From Phenylobacterium sp. (GTDB lineage Bacteria; Pseudomonadota; Alphaproteobacteria; Caulobacterales; Caulobacteraceae): a DNA stretch of 64,000 bases. A model generated the notes under the pieces. It saw nothing but the letters and a program-made list of their open reading frames with translations, did not search any database and was not told the origin of the DNA. How positions within the stretch are numbered: position 1 is the first letter of the stretch; every line of letters begins with the position of its first letter. The stretch lies in NCBI RefSeq assembly GCF_030679875.1, contig NZ_JAUXSP010000009.1, forward strand, positions 1-64,000, given 5' to 3'. Positions 34,577 through 40,607 of this stretch are shown here, piece by piece. The position numbers and the translations under genes were made by a program.

Positions 34577-34591
34577 GCGTCATCTCGACGG
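34577..34591 (-). promoter_or_regulatory. Late-region repeated motif, copy 4
   Basis: GCGTCATCTCGACGG, CGTC/GACG arms, 28 bases upstream of the start at 34,549 and overlapping the presumed stop of the frameshifted gene. Confidence 0.5.
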
Positions 34592-34938
34592 GGCTGTAGG
34601 GTCGGCCCTAGGCCAGAGGATGTAGTACATCCCTCGCGGGGGAGGGGCCAGATCGGGCGGGAAGCGCCATCGCTGTAGTCCACCTGACCCTGGCGGCCGG
34701 TGAGCGTGGGATCGAGGGTCACATCCACCCCCATGAGCTTGGCGGTCGCCAGCCCGGAGGCGTCCGGCGCCTTGGGCGGAAAGCAGTTCTCCGCAGCCCA
34801 GGCCTCAAGCTCGCGCCACCGCTCCTCGGAAAGCCGGACGCGCACCGGATGGTGGAACATGCGGGCGCTACCAAGCCGCTCGGCCACATCCCGCATCTTG
34901 TCGAGCGTGGCGGCGGAGAACGTCTCAGCGTCGATCAC
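34580..34938 (-). pseudogene. Phage protein with an apparent frameshift near its C-terminus
   Basis: Starting MIDAETFSAATLDKMRDVAE, the frame is protein-like to about residue 93 (GQVDYSDGASRP), then becomes Arg/Ser-rich and runs 175 bases into the next gene (to 34,375). Shifting by one base near 34,650 gives DLAPPPRGMYYILWPRAD and a stop at 34,580, 30 bases before the next start. This suggests an indel, sequencing error or programmed shift at the C-rich stretch. Located between terS and fibre genes. The conserved part (FHHPVRVRLSEERWRELEAW) is found in small proteins beside terminases. Confidence 0.5.
34618..34632. promoter_or_regulatory. 15-bp palindrome, copy 1
   Basis: GGATGTAGTACATCC, perfect 7+1+7 inverted repeat. 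The same palindrome with another central base occurs at 37,116-37,130 beside a CopG-like gene. Candidate operator. Confidence 0.55.
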
Positions 34939-35411
34939 GCCTCACCTCCCGTCGCCACTTTGGACAGGAGCGCCTCAAGCTTCTCCAGATCGCCGTCATC
35001 GGCCTTCGACAGGTCGTAGGTCTGGATGGGGCCGCCGTCCTTGCCGGTGTGTTCGTTCAGAACCTTGTCGCCGTAGATCGACGGGAGCCACTTTCCCGCC
35101 AGGCGAAGGCGAGTGTCGATGCGAATGCGCTTGTCCGTCGCAGCGACAGCGTCTTTCGACGGCTCATCGGCAATGTCCAGGCACTGCTCTGCAAGGGCGT
35201 GGATTCCCCGCTTTCGCGCGTCGTGGAATTGTGAGGAAAACTCGGGGTCGTTTTCGATCCAGTCGTAGACCGAACGTCGGGCGGGCATCTTCGGATCAGA
35301 GCAGATGCGCAGCAGGGGCTCGCCGGCCTCCGTGCGCTTCAGCAGCTCCACAACGATGTCGTCTTCGAACCGGGCGGTTGGGCTGGAGGTTAGCTTAGTC
35401 TCTTCGGTCAT
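34935..35411 (-). CDS. terS: Terminase small subunit, Sf6-type
   Basis: 158 codons. N-terminal DNA-binding helices (EPLLRICSDPKMPARRSVYD), then the Sf6-family core WIENDPEFSSQFHDARKRGI, AEQCLDIADEP and TDKRIRIDTRLRLAGKWLPS with KVLNEHTG, and a charged C-terminal helix for terL contact. It selects phage DNA for packaging. The gene opens the packaging module, downstream of the Ntn-hydrolase-like gene. Confidence 0.88.
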   Translation of the reverse strand: MTEETKLTSSPTARFEDDIVVELLKRTEAGEPLLRICSDPKMPARRSVYDWIENDPEFSSQFHDARKRGIHALAEQCLDIADEPSKDAVAATDKRIRIDTRLRLAGKWLPSIYGDKVLNEHTGKDGGPIQTYDLSKADDGDLEKLEALLSKVATGGEA

Positions 35412-35420
35412 GGTGTGGCC

Positions 35421-36347
35421 TCAGAGGCCTAGGCGGGCCAGGAGGCCGCGGCGGGCCTCGCTGGCGCGGGCATCGGCCGACTGCTTGGCGTGAAAGTCGG
35501 CGAGGGCGTTGTAGGCGCGAGCGCGAGCCTGAAGCACCTGGCTGTCGGGGTCGTTGGCGACTACGCGGCAATTGGACAGATCGACCGACAGGCCGCCAGC
35601 ATCATACAGCGCCTTGCGGGCCATCTGGATCGGGTCGCCAGCCTCTTCGACGCCGCGGGTCTTGGGATCATCAGCCGAGCCGAGAGGCGGGAGGGTGTGC
35701 GGCTCGACCTTCGGCTGCTCAGGAGCCTTGCCGCTCTCGATAAAAGCGGCAATTTCCGCGGCCGTCTCCACAAGAGGCTTCCGGGTCTGAAAGCCGCCAG
35801 CGGCGAGCGTGTAGGTCGTAGCGAACTCCAGCGCCTTCAGTCGGACTTCTTCGGGGGTCATAGGTGTTCCGGGGTTGGGGCCGGATTGTCCGGCTGCGGC
35901 GGTCGGCATTGCTGGCGCGATCGGTTCGTTGAGGCGCAGGACTGTGATTGTCCCGCCCGTGTCGCTGTCGAGGGCAGCGGCGATCTCGACGGCTCGTTCA
36001 GGAGTTGCGCCGGCCATCATTGCAGCGCGGGCGCATCGCTCACCAGAGCCCCAGGCGTAGCTATCGGCGCTGGCCTCGATCCAGCCTTTGCCCCACCACT
36101 GCCGAACGACGCCAGCCGGCGTGACCTGGATCAACACGCCATCGTCGATCTCAGGCGGCGAAGGGTCGCGCGGGCCGTGAGTCCAGTGGGCCAGGCGTTC
36201 GGCGTCTTGTGCGGCGCCCGAGTGGGCCCAGAGCGAACCGTCCTCGGTCTGCCAAGCCTTCGTGACTTCGCCGGCCGGCGCGTTGTTGCAGCTCGTTAGC
36301 TGGCTATCGGCTGCAAGCTCGCCGTCGCGATAGGCGATGGTGGTCAT
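35421..36347 (-). CDS. Ntn-hydrolase (HslV-like) protein with extra C-terminal region
   Basis: 308 codons from MTTIAYRDGELAADSQLTSC, chosen so that Thr2 becomes the N-terminal nucleophile after Met removal. Residues 1-140 match small phage/prophage Ntn hydrolases related to the proteasome beta/HslV fold: TTIAYRDG, AADSQ, SGAAQDAERLAHW, AWGSGERCARAAMMAGATPE, DTGGTITVLRL. Residues about 150-308 are an extra segment (MTPEEVRLKALEFATTYTLA ... RRGLLARLGL) lacking a recognised domain. Could be a fusion or two merged genes; TMTPEEVRL has an internal ATG. Protease activity inferred only. Confidence 0.65.
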   Translation of the reverse strand: MTTIAYRDGELAADSQLTSCNNAPAGEVTKAWQTEDGSLWAHSGAAQDAERLAHWTHGPRDPSPPEIDDGVLIQVTPAGVVRQWWGKGWIEASADSYAWGSGERCARAAMMAGATPERAVEIAAALDSDTGGTITVLRLNEPIAPAMPTAAAGQSGPNPGTPMTPEEVRLKALEFATTYTLAAGGFQTRKPLVETAAEIAAFIESGKAPEQPKVEPHTLPPLGSADDPKTRGVEEAGDPIQMARKALYDAGGLSVDLSNCRVVANDPDSQVLQARARAYNALADFHAKQSADARASEARRGLLARLGL

Positions 36348-36349
36348 GA

Positions 36350-36706
36350 TCAAGCGGCGTTGGTTGCGGATTGCCGCGCGAGGCTGTCGCGGAGCGAGAA
36401 GCCCATGAGCGGATAGAGCTGGCGGATCGCGTCTTCGCGGGCGAAGGTGCGACCCTTCTCCTGGTCGTAGTTCTCGGGGCTGGCCGGGGCCGACTTGCCG
36501 ACCACGATGAAGCCGTTGCGCATGGTCAGGAAGCAGACCGTCATCAGATGCATTCCGGCAGACGCCGGCTGGCCGCATCGCACAGCCGCGTCGCCCGCGT
36601 TGATGTAGTTCTCGCCGGCGATCTCGGCTTTGATGTCGTCGAGCGACACGCGCGGGTGGGTAGCGCCCTTGGCGGACAGGGCTTCGGTGGCGGACAGAGA
36701 GTCCAT
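36350..36706 (-). CDS. Gp49-family phage protein
   Basis: 118 codons from MDSLSATEALSAKGATHPRV; a start at 36,748 is also open. Core YINAGDAAVRCGQPASAGMH, MTVCFLTMRNGFIVVGKSAP, ASPENYDQEKGRTFAREDAI and LYPLMGFSLRDSLA match the widespread Gp49 family of phage proteins of unknown function, usually between early and terminase genes, as here. Confidence 0.75.
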   Translation of the reverse strand: MDSLSATEALSAKGATHPRVSLDDIKAEIAGENYINAGDAAVRCGQPASAGMHLMTVCFLTMRNGFIVVGKSAPASPENYDQEKGRTFAREDAIRQLYPLMGFSLRDSLARQSATNAA

Positions 36707-36870
36707 GTTGAACCTATGGGGCTCGTGTTTCCGGGGGACGGTTGCCATTCCCGGATCAGGCGACGTTGCGTCCTGATGAAGTCTCGCGCCGCAGCCCCAA
36801 CGCGCATGGATAGGGCTGAGATGGTCTCGCCTCTGGGATGTTGAGGCGTTGGGCTGGGCGCGAAGGGGGG

Positions 36871-37077
36871 TTAGGCGGCGGCGATCATGTGGCGAACCAT
36901 GGCCTCGGCCTGCGTGTAGTTCAGCAGGTTCGTGCCGGTCGGCTCGTGCCGCATGGGATGGTCGGTGTTCTCATTGAACTCGGCCTTGAAGCTGATCCCG
37001 CCGTCCGGGCTGAAGTCCGCCGGGAGCTTCCAGGCGAGGAAGCGTTCGACCATCGCCTTGATTTGGTCTTCGGTCAT
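36871..37077 (-). CDS. Conserved small phage protein
   Basis: 68 codons. MTEDQIKAMVERFLAWKLPA, FSPDGGISF, HPMRHEPTGTNLLNYTQAEA, MVRHMI: this pattern is a common short phage protein near Gp49 genes, function unknown. Divergent from the CopG-like gene; the two share the palindrome in their 55-base gap. Confidence 0.75.
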   Translation of the reverse strand: MTEDQIKAMVERFLAWKLPADFSPDGGISFKAEFNENTDHPMRHEPTGTNLLNYTQAEAMVRHMIAAA

Positions 37078-37115
37078 GTCGGGGCCTCGTTTTGATGATG
37101 CGGGCCGACGCCCTA

Positions 37116-37130
37116 GGATGTATTACATCC
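37116..37130. promoter_or_regulatory. 15-bp palindrome, copy 2, at the CopG-like gene
   Basis: GGATGTATTACATCC, perfect 7+1+7 inverted repeat ending 2 bases before the CopG-like ATG. Its position in the divergent gap suggests an operator, possibly for autoregulation by the adjacent ribbon-helix-helix protein. Confidence 0.6.
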
Positions 37131-37132
37131 CC

Positions 37133-37345
37133 ATGGCCCAACCGAAGTCCCCGCCCCTATCGTTCCGACCTCCGGCTGATGTGCTGGAGGCTGTAGAAGG
37201 CTGGGCGGGTAAGCGGGGCATGACCCGGAACGCGGCGCTTATCGCGCTGCTGCGTCTGGGCCTGGATGTGCCGGAGCGGGTGAAGGTTGATCTGCCGGTG
37301 GGGCTTGAGCGGCCGGCTTATGGGGCGAGGCTGAAGCGGAGGTAG
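37133..37345 (+). CDS. CopG/Arc-like ribbon-helix-helix regulator candidate
   Basis: 70 codons from MAQPKSPPLSFRPPADVLEA. A short strand (PPLSFRPPADVLEAVEGW) followed by two helices (RGMTRNAALIALLRLGLDVP) fits the ribbon-helix-helix fold, which binds palindromic operators as dimers. It is the only rightward gene inside the leftward 14-50 kb block. An upstream in-frame ATG (MYYIP) lies within the palindrome. The RHH call is by pattern only. Confidence 0.6.
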   Translation: MAQPKSPPLSFRPPADVLEAVEGWAGKRGMTRNAALIALLRLGLDVPERVKVDLPVGLERPAYGARLKRR

Positions 37346-37470
37346 GGCGCCCCGGCCCGAAGGCCAGGGTCTTGAGGCTCAGCCCCGAGGGGCGAGCGAA
37401 CCGCGCTTGGCGCAAAGCGCCGACATGCACGGGATGCCACCTTCGCCTTCCGCTGTCAACATGTGGTGCA
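37346..37470. other. Gap between CopG-like gene and regulator gene
   Basis: 125 bases between convergent genes. Several GC-rich hairpins are possible (CTTGGCGCAAAGCGCCGA, arms TTGGCG/CGCCGA), but there is no T run, so no intrinsic terminator is claimed. Confidence 0.4.
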
Positions 37471-38169
37471 TCACGTCACCGTGCCCGCTACGTCTAGGGC
37501 TCGCTTGAGGGCGCGGAGGTTGCGCTCGTAGGCGCGGCCCTCACCAAAGCTGGCCAGACAGTGCCCCTCCCCCGCAACCCATCGGAGCATTTGCATACAG
37601 GCGGGCTCCGAACTGCATTGGACCGCAACGGCTCGCTCCATTTTGCCGAGGATTTGCAGGTTGATCGCGCGTTGGGCGCGGGCGGCGACGAAGCGGTTGT
37701 TGTCGTGGCCGGCGCTGGTCTGGCCTACGGCGCCGAGCTGGCTTCCGACGTCGGCGGACCTGGCCTGCCATCCGGCTCGGTATCGCGTCCCGGCCTCATA
37801 CTGGCGCTGCGTCAGGCCGTCGCGGGCGCGGGAGGCGGCGTATAGGCCATCTCGCGTGATAATCCGCATCCGGCCGCCATCCTTAGCCACCTCTTCGCCG
37901 CGGGCCTTAGCCAGGCCTTCGGTCTCAGCCGCCGCTTGCTCCCGCCACGCCTTTTCGCCCCATCGCGCCCGGTTAGCCTCCAGGTTCTCCAGGTTGCGCC
38001 GGGCCTGCTCGCGGGCCTTGTCGCTGGCCAGGGGGTTCGTTAGCCGGGCCTGCTCGCGGTCGTATTGCGCCACCAGTTCGGGGGGCGCCCCGCGTTCGTT
38101 CGCGGGCAGTTCGATCACGTCGCCGGCGGGGGCCGGGGCGGGCTGCGTCTTGTGCTTGCGACGGGTCAT
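37471..38169 (-). CDS. Possible late-gene regulator (C-terminal DUF6456-like pattern)
   Basis: 232 codons from MTRRKHKTQPAPAPAGDVIE; start set by the junction with the Lar-like gene. A charged coil occupies residues 30-100. The C-terminal half reads LTQRQYEAGTRYRAGWQARS, ...AQRAINLQILGKMERA, MLRWVAGEGHCLASFGEGRA and AYERNLRALKRALDVAG. This resembles conserved alphaproteobacterial and phage regulators of unknown mechanism. Its place as last early gene before the virion block is where late activators or antiterminators are encoded. The role is inference. Confidence 0.5.
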   Translation of the reverse strand: MTRRKHKTQPAPAPAGDVIELPANERGAPPELVAQYDREQARLTNPLASDKAREQARRNLENLEANRARWGEKAWREQAAAETEGLAKARGEEVAKDGGRMRIITRDGLYAASRARDGLTQRQYEAGTRYRAGWQARSADVGSQLGAVGQTSAGHDNNRFVAARAQRAINLQILGKMERAVAVQCSSEPACMQMLRWVAGEGHCLASFGEGRAYERNLRALKRALDVAGTVT

Positions 38170-38173
38170 CGGC

Positions 38174-38368
38174 TCAGGCCTCCTGTTCCGGCGCGGGGCC
38201 TCGGGCGTTCCACGCCTCGGCCGTCTGGACTTCGTCGTCGATGGGGTGGCGAAGGCAGTCGTCGTTTGAGCAGATGATGCGGCGACTGACGCGCCCGTCT
38301 GCAATGGCGGTGAAGGTCAGGGTCGCGGCCTCGGAGCCGCAAAGCCAGCACGGGATCAGATCGGTCAT
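38174..38368 (-). CDS. Lar-like restriction-alleviation protein
   Basis: 64 codons from MTDLIPCWLCGSEAATLTFT. Paired cysteines CWLCG and CSNDDC with RHPIDDEVQTAEAWNAR give the zinc-ribbon Lar pattern (C-x2-C ... C-x4-C, A..AWN). Lar modulates host type I restriction. It may protect phage DNA at entry or exit. Bracketed by the repeated junction GGTCATCGGCTCA at both ends. Confidence 0.65.
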   Translation of the reverse strand: MTDLIPCWLCGSEAATLTFTAIADGRVSRRIICSNDDCLRHPIDDEVQTAEAWNARGPAPEQEA

Positions 38369-38372
38369 CGGC

Positions 38373-38597
38373 TCAAGCCTCCCCGGTGTGTTTCTTGGCG
38401 AGCCCGTATAGCCCGGCGAATGCATCAAGGCGCGCCTGCAGCGCCTCATGGGCGCGCTCAGTCATGACCGTGAGGCCGTGGGTGCTGCCCCGGAAAACGG
38501 CGGCTTCAAACATGATGATCGCGGCCTCCATCTCCTTTTGGACGGCGGCGAGATTGGCGGACGCGGCGGCTAGCGCGGGGTTCGGCGTTTCGGTCAT
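38373..38597 (-). CDS. Small helical hypothetical protein
   Basis: 74 codons, Ala-rich helical (NPALAAASANLAAVQKEMEA and AHEALQARLDAFAGLYGLAK). Stop lies four bases before the Lar-like ATG. Function unknown. About 170 bases upstream (38,598-38,765) contain an open frame without a start and no confident gene. Confidence 0.5.
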   Translation of the reverse strand: MTETPNPALAAASANLAAVQKEMEAAIIMFEAAVFRGSTHGLTVMTERAHEALQARLDAFAGLYGLAKKHTGEA

Positions 38598-38765
38598 CGG
38601 CTCACCTCTGCCTGGATTGTCGGGTGTTTCGGATCAGTGGTCACGCCCTGGCGAAGCGGCTCCCAGGGGTCTCGCCTTGGCCCTCCGGTCGCCCGTTCGA
38701 TGGGCGGGAGTCGGGCCGGCGTGGTGCGGTTTCGGTTGCGCCGCGGGCTGGTCGCCTTGGACCGC

Positions 38766-38969
38766 TCAACCCGAGGCGCGGAGGTCCCGGACGTGGTTCA
38801 ACGGGCCGCGCTTATCGGATCCAGACGCCGGATAGGTCATCATCCGCTCCAGGCCCCTGAAGGTCAGAACAACGGCCATGTGCTTGGCCCGATGCTCCCG
38901 CCTCCAGGTCACGCCGGGCCACATGATCAGCTCGCGCTCTGTAGCGAGGTCGTATTCGCAGCGGCTCAA
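38766..38969 (-). CDS. Small hypothetical protein (TTG start)
   Basis: 67 codons read from TTG 38,969, which overlaps the previous stop. Sequence MSRCEYDLATERELIMWPGV then HMAVVLTFRGLERMMTYPAS GSDKRGPLNHVRDLRA: a compact alpha-beta protein with a common phage look. A longer frame upstream is Arg-rich and overlaps neighbours, so it was not used. Confidence 0.5.
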   Translation of the reverse strand: MSRCEYDLATERELIMWPGVTWRREHRAKHMAVVLTFRGLERMMTYPASGSDKRGPLNHVRDLRASG

Positions 38970-39160
38970 TGCAACCGCTCCTGCGCCGTGGCGGTTTCGG
39001 ACTCGCCTTCGTCCATCAACTCTCCGTCGATCCGGGCGCCGGATGCGATCAGGTCGCGGAGGAACCCCTCGGCCTGGTCGTGGTCCTCGGCTTCGAGACG
39101 GAAGACACGGCTCGCGCCGGAGCTGTCGCGGAAGGAGCCGGTGTAGGTGCGGACGGTCAC
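38966..39160 (-). CDS. Small hypothetical protein (GTG start)
   Basis: 64 codons from GTG 39,160, overlapping the nuclease stop (GTGA). MTVRTYTGSFRDSSGASRVF then RLEAEDHDQAEGFLRDLIAS: beta hairpin plus helix. Function unknown. Confidence 0.5.
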   Translation of the reverse strand: MTVRTYTGSFRDSSGASRVFRLEAEDHDQAEGFLRDLIASGARIDGELMDEGESETATAQERLH

Positions 39161-39489
39161 CGGGCGTACTCCCCGCCTGAGTAGCGCGGCCAATCGGCGG
39201 CATGGCCATGGCGGACCATCTCAGCGGCGATGTCCCGGCCGTCTGACGTGCGCCGGCAGCGCGCCACAACGCGGTCATAGGACTTGCCCTTGCGCTCGCA
39301 TCGCAGGTCGGTTCGGCGGATGATGTCGGACATCGCACGGGTCGCGGCGGGACCTTCGGCGTGGTGGCGTTCCGGCGCCTGAATGCCCCAAATCCTGACT
39401 CGCGTTCCGTCCTGGCAGCGGAGGCTATCTCCGTCGATCACGCCAGGGCTTGCGCAGAGGAACACGGCGGCGGCGAGGGTGGCGATCAT
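39157..39489 (-). CDS. Secreted micrococcal-nuclease-like protein
   Basis: 110 codons. A short N-terminal signal-type helix (MIATLAAAVFLCASPG), then the SNase core VIDGDSLRCQDGTRVRIWGI QAPE, with Arg and the final Glu of the active site but Gln in place of the usual calcium-ligand Asp. Further on CERKGKSYDRVVARC RTSDGRDIAAEMVR. Such SNase-like proteins degrade nucleic acids in the periplasm. The substituted ligand may reduce activity. Confidence 0.65.
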   Translation of the reverse strand: MIATLAAAVFLCASPGVIDGDSLRCQDGTRVRIWGIQAPERHHAEGPAATRAMSDIIRRTDLRCERKGKSYDRVVARCRRTSDGRDIAAEMVRHGHAADWPRYSGGEYAR

Positions 39490-40607
39490 GCCGCGCGCTC
39501 CTCAAGAACCTGGGCGCCATGCGCCCGCAGGGCTCGCGGGCCTCCCTTGCGGATCAGGTCGGCCACGGTCCCGCTGCTCGTGACGATCGCGCCTCGGTCC
39601 TGGTCCCATCGGCACATGCGCAGGACGCCATTGGCGTGGTCCTCGCCCATCTCGCGGCGAAGGTCGGCCAGCAGGTCAGGCGGGCCGTTCCAGGCCAGGG
39701 GTGTGACGGGCGGCGCGGCTGGGCTGACCAGCTTCCACAGGCCCTTGCGCAGCCAACGGTCAAACCTCGGGACCCTGCCGCCGCCGTCGGCGTACTGGCC
39801 CGCCGCAAAGGCCTTGGCCGCCGCGAGGATCGCCGCCGGGGTTGCGCCCGCCGCAATCTCGTCGTCCCAGGCCTCGCCCATCGCCTCAATGCTGACGGTC
39901 AGGCGTCCGGCTTCCGGGTAGGCCTGGACCGCAAGGCCGAAGGCATCGTCTCGCAAATCCCCCCGAGGGGGGTTGGGGGGTTCTTCTTCTATAATCCCTG
40001 TCCCTGTCCCTGTCCCTGTCCCTTGCGATCCCGTTGGGACGGTTTTGGTATCCCGTTGGGACTGGTTTTCGGTCCCGTTGGGATTGCCGTCGTCATCTTG
40101 TCTGGACTGCCGACGCTTGATTTTCAGCAGGGCTTTCGACTGCGGCGAGATGCGCGCCAGGAGTGCGGCGGCATGTTCGATGGCATGTTCGATGTCGGCC
40201 GGATCAAAGCTGATCTTCCACCGCTTGGCGTTCCCGGCGCCCGACGACAGGCGCTGCGAAAGCTTTTCCAGCCAGGCCTCGAGGGCAAACTCGCAGACCG
40301 TCTCGTGATAGTGCCGGCCGTCGTCGCACAGGACAAAGCCCCGCATCGCCGCAGATTTCACCTTGCGCCAGGTGCGCAGGTCCCGACCGAGGCCGGCGGC
40401 CTTGGCCAAGGCGGCTTCGTCATCCGACAGGCTTCCGGCGGGGACGGAATGCCAGGCCGAAAACCAGAGGTTCAGGCCGGCGCGCCAGGCGCTATCGTCG
40501 GGCGTGGCGTCAAAGTCGGATTGGCGCAGGCGGGTGATGTCCAGCATCATCCGGGGGAAGTCCCGCAGATCGCATTCTGGCGGGGTCAGTGGCGGATGCG
40601 CCATCAT
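39486..40607 (-). CDS. DUF1376-type replication initiator
   Basis: 373 codons. N-terminal about 100 residues (FPRMMLDITRLRQSDFDATP, AWRAGLNLWFSAWHSVPAGS, DLRTWRKVKSAAMRGFVLCD) match the DUF1376 winged-helix domain of phage replisome-organiser proteins. A low-complexity linker (residues about 170-215) is encoded by iterons and hexamer repeats. The C-terminal domain (ASAEAMGEAWDDEIAAGATP) probably binds the helicase. Like lambda O it directly precedes a DnaB-pathway gene. Origin recognition is inferred. Confidence 0.7.
   Translation of the reverse strand: MMAHPPLTPPECDLRDFPRMMLDITRLRQSDFDATPDDSAWRAGLNLWFSAWHSVPAGSLSDDEAALAKAAGLGRDLRTWRKVKSAAMRGFVLCDDGRHYHETVCEFALEAWLEKLSQRLSSGAGNAKRWKISFDPADIEHAIEHAAALLARISPQSKALLKIKRRQSRQDDDGNPNGTENQSQRDTKTVPTGSQGTGTGTGTGIIEEEPPNPPRGDLRDDAFGLAVQAYPEAGRLTVSIEAMGEAWDDEIAAGATPAAILAAAKAFAAGQYADGGGRVPRFDRWLRKGLWKLVSPAAPPVTPLAWNGPPDLLADLRREMGEDHANGVLRMCRWDQDRGAIVTSSGTVADLIRKGGPRALRAHGAQVLEERAA
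39981..40083. repeat. Candidate prophage replication origin (three iterons)
   Basis: CCCGTTGGGA at 40,030, 40,052 and 40,074, exactly 22 bases apart, each followed by a GGTTTT-type T-rich stretch. Adjacent are four TCCCTG hexamers (39,995-40,018) and an AT-richer patch (TTCTTCTTCTATAAT, 39,980-39,994). All lie inside the linker of the replication gene, as the lambda origin does inside O. Confidence 0.7.

Noticed and set aside
38598-38765. Start-less open frame ending VTTDPKHPTIQAEVSR
   Set aside because: Protein-like end and an ATGA junction with the next gene, but no usable start codon except a GTG 16 codons before the stop; could be a remnant.
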